Below the pieces are notes generated by a model. It made no database searches, had not been told where the DNA came from, and saw nothing but the letters and a program-made list of their open reading frames with translations. A stretch of DNA of 64,000 nucleotides from Petrosia ficiformis. Its lineage: Eukaryota; Porifera; Demospongiae; Haplosclerida; Petrosiidae. Below, one piece after another: positions 61,696 through 64,000 of the stretch (position 1 is its first letter; each line of letters begins with the position of its first letter). The position numbers were made by a program, and so were the translations under genes. The DNA lies in contig OX345642.1 in NCBI GenBank assembly GCA_947044365.1, positions 643,501 through 707,500 of the forward strand, written 5' to 3'.

Positions 61696-64000
61696 TGTAT
61701 GTATGTATGTATATACATGTATATGTACATGTATATGTATTCATTTGTCACATATCCCTGTACAGTGGTCACTAACAGAACTAGAACTAGAGGTAGAGAG
61801 GATGACTATTGAACAATTTGTACAAGAGAATGATCTGAAATATATTAATAACACCAAATCAACTAAACTGAGGTTAGTGAAGTATATGTAATTATAATAG
61901 CATCTACATGTAATTATATTCACTTCTCTATTTCATCTCAGGCCACCTCTGCCAGAATATCTTTTAGATTTTGGATGTGTTGTATCAGGTCTCATTGCCT
62001 CACATCATGTGACCCTAACAAACATTGGTTCCTTCCCTCTCTCTTTCACACCTGCACACTCTTCTCTTACTGGCACTGGGTTCTCTATCAATTTGGCTAG
62101 TAAAGTCAAATCATTACCTGGTGCTCCTCAATATGAGTCAATTGATTTTGATGTCCATTTTGATCCTGCATCAGTCAACTGTCAGCTTGGACATGTTGAA
62201 GCTGTACTGCCTTTTCAAGTACATAAGTTCAATGTACTTATGTATCATCACATTGTACATGTACATGTATTTACTATATATATATATATATACTGTATAT
62301 ATAAAGTTATAATTTCTATGTATATAAATATTACATATAAATTACATTTATACTTTGTTATTTCAGCTCCAAAAGGGTCCTATTTATCAATTGAAACTAG
62401 AGGCTAATGTAACTTTGCCCACAATGGAGGTTTCTAGTACAGAGTTACAGTTTGGTACAGTGATATGCGGACAATGTCATATCATTACAATAAGACTTCA
62501 CAATCCACTACAAGTGAAGTAAGATATATGCATCATAGATATATTAAGATATGCAGACAGACAGAGATAGAGAGATATATGGACAGATAGACAGAGTCGG
62601 ATGAATGGGCATACAGATTGACAGACAAATAGATGGATAGACAAACAAACAGACAGAGACGGAGGGATAAATAGACAGGTAGACAGATGAATGGGTATAC
62701 AGATGGGACAGACAGACAGACAGATGGATAGACAGTTTCTCATACATTGATATTATTTTCTCTAGATGTCAATGGAATGCTATCACAGATAAGCCTCCAA
62801 AGAAGGTCAGTACTTCATTGTACATTGTATACAGTAATAATACTACACATTGTGCTATCAATATATATAGATTCCAAAACACACTCCTTTACACATTCGC
62901 AAGAAAATCAAAGAGAAGCCTCCTCCAAAATACTTTGAGCTTGTGCCTAGTAGTGGAATATTGCTTCCTGGACAGAAAATTGATGTACAGGTCAAATTTA
63001 TGCCAAGTGAAGAGGTAAGATCTACATGTACTTACCCATTGATCCATGTGTCCAATCATTCATCTATCTATTGATCTGTCTATCCATCCATTCTTCTATC
63101 TATTGATCCATGTATCCAACCATTCATCTATTTATTGATCTGTCTATCCATCCATTCTTCTATCTATTGATCCATGTATCCAACCATTCATCTATCTATT
63201 GATCTGTCTATCCATCCATTCTTCTATCTATTGATCCATGTGTCCAACCATTCATCTATCTATTGATCTGTCTATCCATCCATTCTTCTATCTATTGATC
63301 CATGTATCCAACCATTCATCTATCTATTGAACTGTCTATCCATCCATTCTTCTATCTATTGATCCATGTGTCCAACCATTCATCTATGTATTGAACTGTC
63401 TATCCATCCATTCTTCTATCCATTGATCCATCTATCCATCCATTTGTCTATCCATTGATCCATCCATCCATTTTTTTGCAGTTGCCTTACACAGACAAAA
63501 TTCCTTTGGTCATTCATCAAAACCCTCAAGCTAATCTCATTTTGAATGTTGTAGGACGAGGTAGTGAACCTCAAGTGGTTTTTGACAAAAACTTGATAGA
63601 GTTTCTTCCCATCTTGCCTTCCTCTGGTGGATCAGATGGAGAAGTCACTGTTACTAATCCAATGGATTATCCTGTAGAGATTTATTCTTTGGAATTTGAT
63701 AAGCAGTATTCGGATGAAGAAAAGGTGAAGATAGAGAGAGATAGTTATAGACATACTATCATTTAGAATTTGATGGATGGATGGATGGATACGTAGATAG
63801 ACATGCAGATAGGTGAATGGATAGAATGCACACAACTTGGCTAGATATATTATATATATATACATGTAATTGTATATATTTGTCTATATATATATATCTA
63901 TGAATACATCAATCTTTGACTTCAGATATTGAGATGGGTAAGAGGATATGACAGCCAACATCGTCTCTTCCTTCCACCAATTGAAGTTGGAGGAACATTA
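40498..64000 (+). CDS. HYDIN: HYDIN central-pair protein, 5' part (runs off window)
   Basis: Forty exons with GT-AG introns read as one protein of roughly 1860 residues that continues past the window end; human HYDIN is about 5121. ATG at 40498 (MAETNGSK); a TTG three codons upstream is not used. After a short basic N-terminus the protein is built from repeated ASH (ASPM-SPD2-Hydin) immunoglobulin-like domains; examples are PPRIIEFMDIG, FDTLDIQNVFVNS, VPEINFGTISYG, PEYLLDFGCVVSG and TELQFGTVICGQ. Exon 29 adds a long acidic, disordered insert (about residues 59340-59770 in base terms). The last full exon reads EFLPILP...PVEIYSLEFDKQYSDEEK, very HYDIN-like. HYDIN is part of the C2 projection of the central pair in motile cilia. 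The intron 46039-53149 hosts two transporter genes on the other strand. Confidence 0.95.
43486..43642. mobile_element. 157-bp foldback element in HYDIN intron 9
   Basis: Two arms of about 70 bases are imperfect reverse complements (outer ends GGTAACTAGTTTATTGAGG and CCTCAATAAACTGGTTACC; inner TTGTTTTAACAACAGCAAAT) around a short loop. MITE or foldback type, non-coding. Confidence 0.8.
44371..44880 (+). repeat. Tandem array copying the acceptor and start of HYDIN exon 13
   Basis: Six copies of a unit made of the intron end, TTAG/TAG acceptor and first ~43 coding bases of exon 13 begin at 44371, 44446, 44551, 44646, 44741 and 44836. The last is the real exon. The final four are spaced exactly 95 bases apart, and older copies further upstream are more decayed. 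Splicing to the 44741 copy reads into an in-frame TGA before reaching the real exon. Confidence 0.9.
47113..48831 (-). CDS. POT/SLC15-like transporter, copy 1, nested in HYDIN intron
   Basis: Single exon, 572 residues, ATG at 48831 (MENEENQSV). A cysteine-rich N-terminus (CCIKCCRSCCVGCVC, about 18-32, possible palmitoylation) precedes about 12 hydrophobic segments in MFS arrangement. POT-family traits: GLLAEVCLSRYKL after TM2, FESNAIQFGTDQL before a WYFWSLY TM5, and EFILAQGPRSMQGLLIGLWY in the C-half. The POT proton-coupling ExxERFxYY motif is not preserved in TM1 (HGFRYY instead), and GTGGIKP is GLGLFES, so this is a divergent POT-like protein and its substrate is unknown. The tail is acidic and Tyr-rich. 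On the opposite strand to HYDIN; no introns seen. Confidence 0.75.
   Translation of the reverse strand: MENEENQSVPNSRESRGCCIKCCRSCCVGCVCSKGILLLLTWSVLIHGFRYYFFFQLLSILNYFAYLFIAVSVVQAVVFLLYPVSGLLAEVCLSRYKLMIAGTILSLIGVVIAVPTITAELSIIEICIFDSKNDMHCSVNYSYLIPACVGLVIYQFGLGLFESNAIQFGTDQLQFASNDKLSVFVNWYFWSLYTANILDSFGFVVWLFYDALKLFTAFAGLGVFSFISVFIILFCSCCRSHFTTEPVSRINPVKHIFKVLNYARSHSQPVFRSAFTYGEVPSKLDLAKNRYGGPFTTEEVEDVKTFGRILSVLISLFGFLLLPNTLTSLAVFLSYDSWDTPYFIFYFVNIQNILPVLLIPVHMLIIRPCFNRYTYRISILNKMGTGLILVVISSGLMTAVDILLSNFIERIDDYEFASGYEDEKPPSYIPILIILSQFLNGLSLILIFLSALEFILAQGPRSMQGLLIGLWYAYQSVSVLLQIPALFLHTYEDSHYWLPALKTCLAVVSLIVFIIVSCCYKYRQREESSEINRQAIIEEYTERQLRAVTDFDYDFDNEYNYLSEYSFHTFVP
48961..49132. repeat. 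86-bp direct tandem duplication upstream of copy 1
   Basis: Two almost identical 86-base units lie about 130-300 bases upstream of the transporter start, absent from the matching place in unit 2. They could affect the promoter of copy 1. The spacer 49140-51099 otherwise holds only flank matching unit 1 and AT-rich sequence. Confidence 0.85.
51100..52797 (-). CDS. POT/SLC15-like transporter, copy 2, nested in HYDIN intron
   Basis: Single exon, 565 residues, ATG at 52797 (MMESERRSRG). A tandem paralogue of the gene at 47113 with the same cysteine-rich N-terminus, twelve-helix layout and altered POT motifs. Long stretches are identical (for example the region around YGGPFTTEEVEDVKTFGR and the last 170 residues), while three short blocks differ completely. 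Those blocks match about residues 116-143, 194-218 and 327-352 of copy 1 and fall between TM3-4, TM5-6 and TM7-8, predicted to face outside. Substrate unknown. Confidence 0.75.
   Translation of the reverse strand: MMESERRSRGCCIRYRRSCCVGCVCSKGILLLLTWSVLIHGFRYYLYFQFLSMSNDFVYFFIAVSVVQAVVFLLYPVSGLLGEVCLSRYKLMIAGTILSLIGVVIAVPTATAEIFKIEEDRFDAECSSHCPLVIPACVGLVIYQFGLGLFESNAIQFGTDQLQFASNDKLSVFVNWYFWSLYITNILHPFAFTGIYFHLSSTNFKISIGLAGLGVFSFISVFIILFCSCCRSHFTTEPVSRINPVKHIFNVLNYARRHSQPVFRSAFTYGEVPSRLDLAKNRYGGPFTTEEVEDVKTFGRIMLVLISLFGFLLLPNTLKPLAVFISQVSEHFHNLYFSISNLVVNILPVLLIPVHMLIIRPCFNRYTYRISILNKMGTGLILVVISSGLMTAVDMLLSNFIERIDDYDSASGYEDEKPPSYIPILIILSQFLNGLSLILIFLSALEFILAQGPRSMQGLLIGLWYAFQSVYVLLQIPALFLHTYEDSHYWLPALKTCLAVLSLIVFIIVSCCYKYRQREESSEINRQAIIEEYTERQLRSVTDFDYDYDNEYSYLSDYSFHTVVV
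53560..54010 (+). repeat. Tandem array copying the end and donor of HYDIN exon 19
   Basis: The end of exon 19 (GAAATGATTAAAATG) and its donor GTAAGAC recur after 53572 at about 53664, 53737, 53790, 53863, 53916 and 53989. Later copies alternate 73 and 53 bases, making a 126-base higher-order unit. Some donors are GTGAGAC or the broken GCAAGAC. Confidence 0.88.
54845..56160. repeat. Large inverted-repeat element with internal insertion, HYDIN intron 21
   Basis: The blocks 54945-55160 and 55965-56120 are imperfect inverted copies of each other: both have GCCAATCTGCAGATTGGC at the centre, CACAATCTGGGAA on the outer side and ACAAATCCCTCC on the inner side. The left copy has a 32-base perfect palindrome at 55041-55072. 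The outermost ~90 bases also match 35290-35370. Confidence 0.75.
55210..55806. mobile_element. 597-bp TIR element with TA duplications
   Basis: The ends are inverted repeats of about 35 bases (ATTGAAGGGTCC...AAAACTC.CTAAGTCCG), flanked on each side by TA, the duplication typical of Tc1/mariner-type insertions. The interior is AT-rich without a transposase frame, so it is non-autonomous. It sits between the two inverted blocks of the element at 54845. Confidence 0.82.
57131..57505. repeat. ~40-bp minisatellite in HYDIN intron 25
   Basis: Nine copies of a core ACTAGACAGACAATAGTCTA occur with spacers that vary (AAGTATACCTTAACATA and shorter forms). The core contains a TAGAC/GTCTA inverted pair. 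The rest of this 1.1-kb intron shows nothing else. Confidence 0.88.
59830..59975. repeat. CTAT microsatellite after HYDIN exon 29
   Basis: A run of CTAT units in the intron between exons 29 and 30; a frame continues from the exon into it only because the donor is read through. Confidence 0.9.
60235..60560. repeat. Tetranucleotide satellite in HYDIN intron 30
   Basis: Mixed ATCC/ATTC/ATCT repeats fill this intron almost completely. Confidence 0.9.
61630..61742. repeat. GTAT microsatellite in HYDIN intron 33
   Basis: Consecutive GTAT units with flanking alternating GTACAT, directly after the exon 33 donor. Confidence 0.9.
62540..62745. repeat. GATA/GACA satellite in HYDIN intron 36
   Basis: Imperfect GATA/GACA tetranucleotides spanning most of the intron. 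Confidence 0.88.
63039..63475. repeat. 64-bp tandem repeat in HYDIN intron 38
   Basis: Units built from ATCC/ATCT words recur every 64 bases (TTCTTCTATC at 63091, 63155, 63219 and on), about six to seven copies, a higher-order form of the tetranucleotide repeats nearby. Confidence 0.88.

Larger units (their letters stand above)
53150..64000 (+). other. HYDIN: HYDIN exon map, exons 18-40
   Basis: Exons: 53150-53250, 53437-53572, 54081-54122, 54457-54726, 56211-56314, 56382-56571, 56764-56859, 56910-57025, 58141-58291, 58356-58496, 58816-58944, 59159-59776, 59985-60194, 60581-60712, 60878-60961, 61462-61626, 61766-61872, 61942-62218, 62367-62518, 62766-62805, 62871-63014, 63482-63724, 63926 to the window end (partial). 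Exon 18 completes the ASH domain begun in exon 17 (GIK joined to VIFTPRH), which shows no exon is missing from the large intron. Confidence 0.85.

Noticed and set aside
63039..63475. CRISPR array
   Set aside because: The 64-base repeats are contiguous tetranucleotide-derived satellite without unique spacers, in an animal intron.

Overview
The window is animal nuclear DNA. It is AT-rich and gene-dense, with split genes, canonical GT-AG introns that are often under 300 bases, and many microsatellites. It encodes TAF4, NELF-C/D, a PRELI-domain lipid carrier, HYDIN (so a ciliated organism) and a ZNFX1 cluster. Compact intron-rich genes plus an expansion of ZNFX1-like and peptide-transporter-like genes suggest an early-branching animal; a demosponge such as Amphimedon is my best guess. 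This is inference from gene content, not a database match.

Layout. (1) 1-28.7 kb: four giant ZNFX1-family genes, each with its whole coding region in one exon of 5.6-6.7 kb and an apparent intron in the 5' leader. They fall into two types: type A (8-6436 minus, 14836-21573 plus) and type B (7733-13420 minus, 23098-28731 minus), in the order A-, B-, A+, B-. A decayed A-type zinc-finger fragment lies between the second and third genes. (2) 29.1-34.2 kb: TAF4, 11 exons, minus. (3) 34.4-39.4 kb: NELF-C/D, 15 exons, plus, head-to-head with TAF4 across 196 bases. (4) 39.5-40.3 kb: a PRELID3 (Slowmo)-like gene, 6 exons, minus. (5) 40.5 kb to the window end: the first 40 exons of HYDIN, plus, head-to-head with PRELID3 across 183 bases that contain an RFX X-box-like site. 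A 7.1-kb HYDIN intron holds two opposite-strand, single-exon, POT/SLC15-like transporter genes made by a segmental duplication.

Roles. The ZNFX1 genes combine an SF1/UPF1-type helicase with NFX1-type zinc fingers and a C-terminal RZ-type finger. In other animals this family acts in antiviral RNA sensing and small-RNA inheritance. TAF4 and NELF-C/D act at promoters (TFIID assembly; Pol II pausing). PRELID3 moves phospholipid inside mitochondria. HYDIN is a central-pair protein of motile cilia. ZNFX1, NELFCD, PRELID3B and TAF4 all map to human 20q13, so this looks like an ancient linkage group with HYDIN adjoining.

Most notable: the two-type ZNFX1 cluster with sharp islands of near-identity (gene-conversion-like); tandem repeats that copy splice sites and adjoining exon ends at several loci; nested transporter paralogues whose differences concentrate in predicted extracellular loops; and several small inverted-repeat elements, one a 597-base element with TA target duplications.
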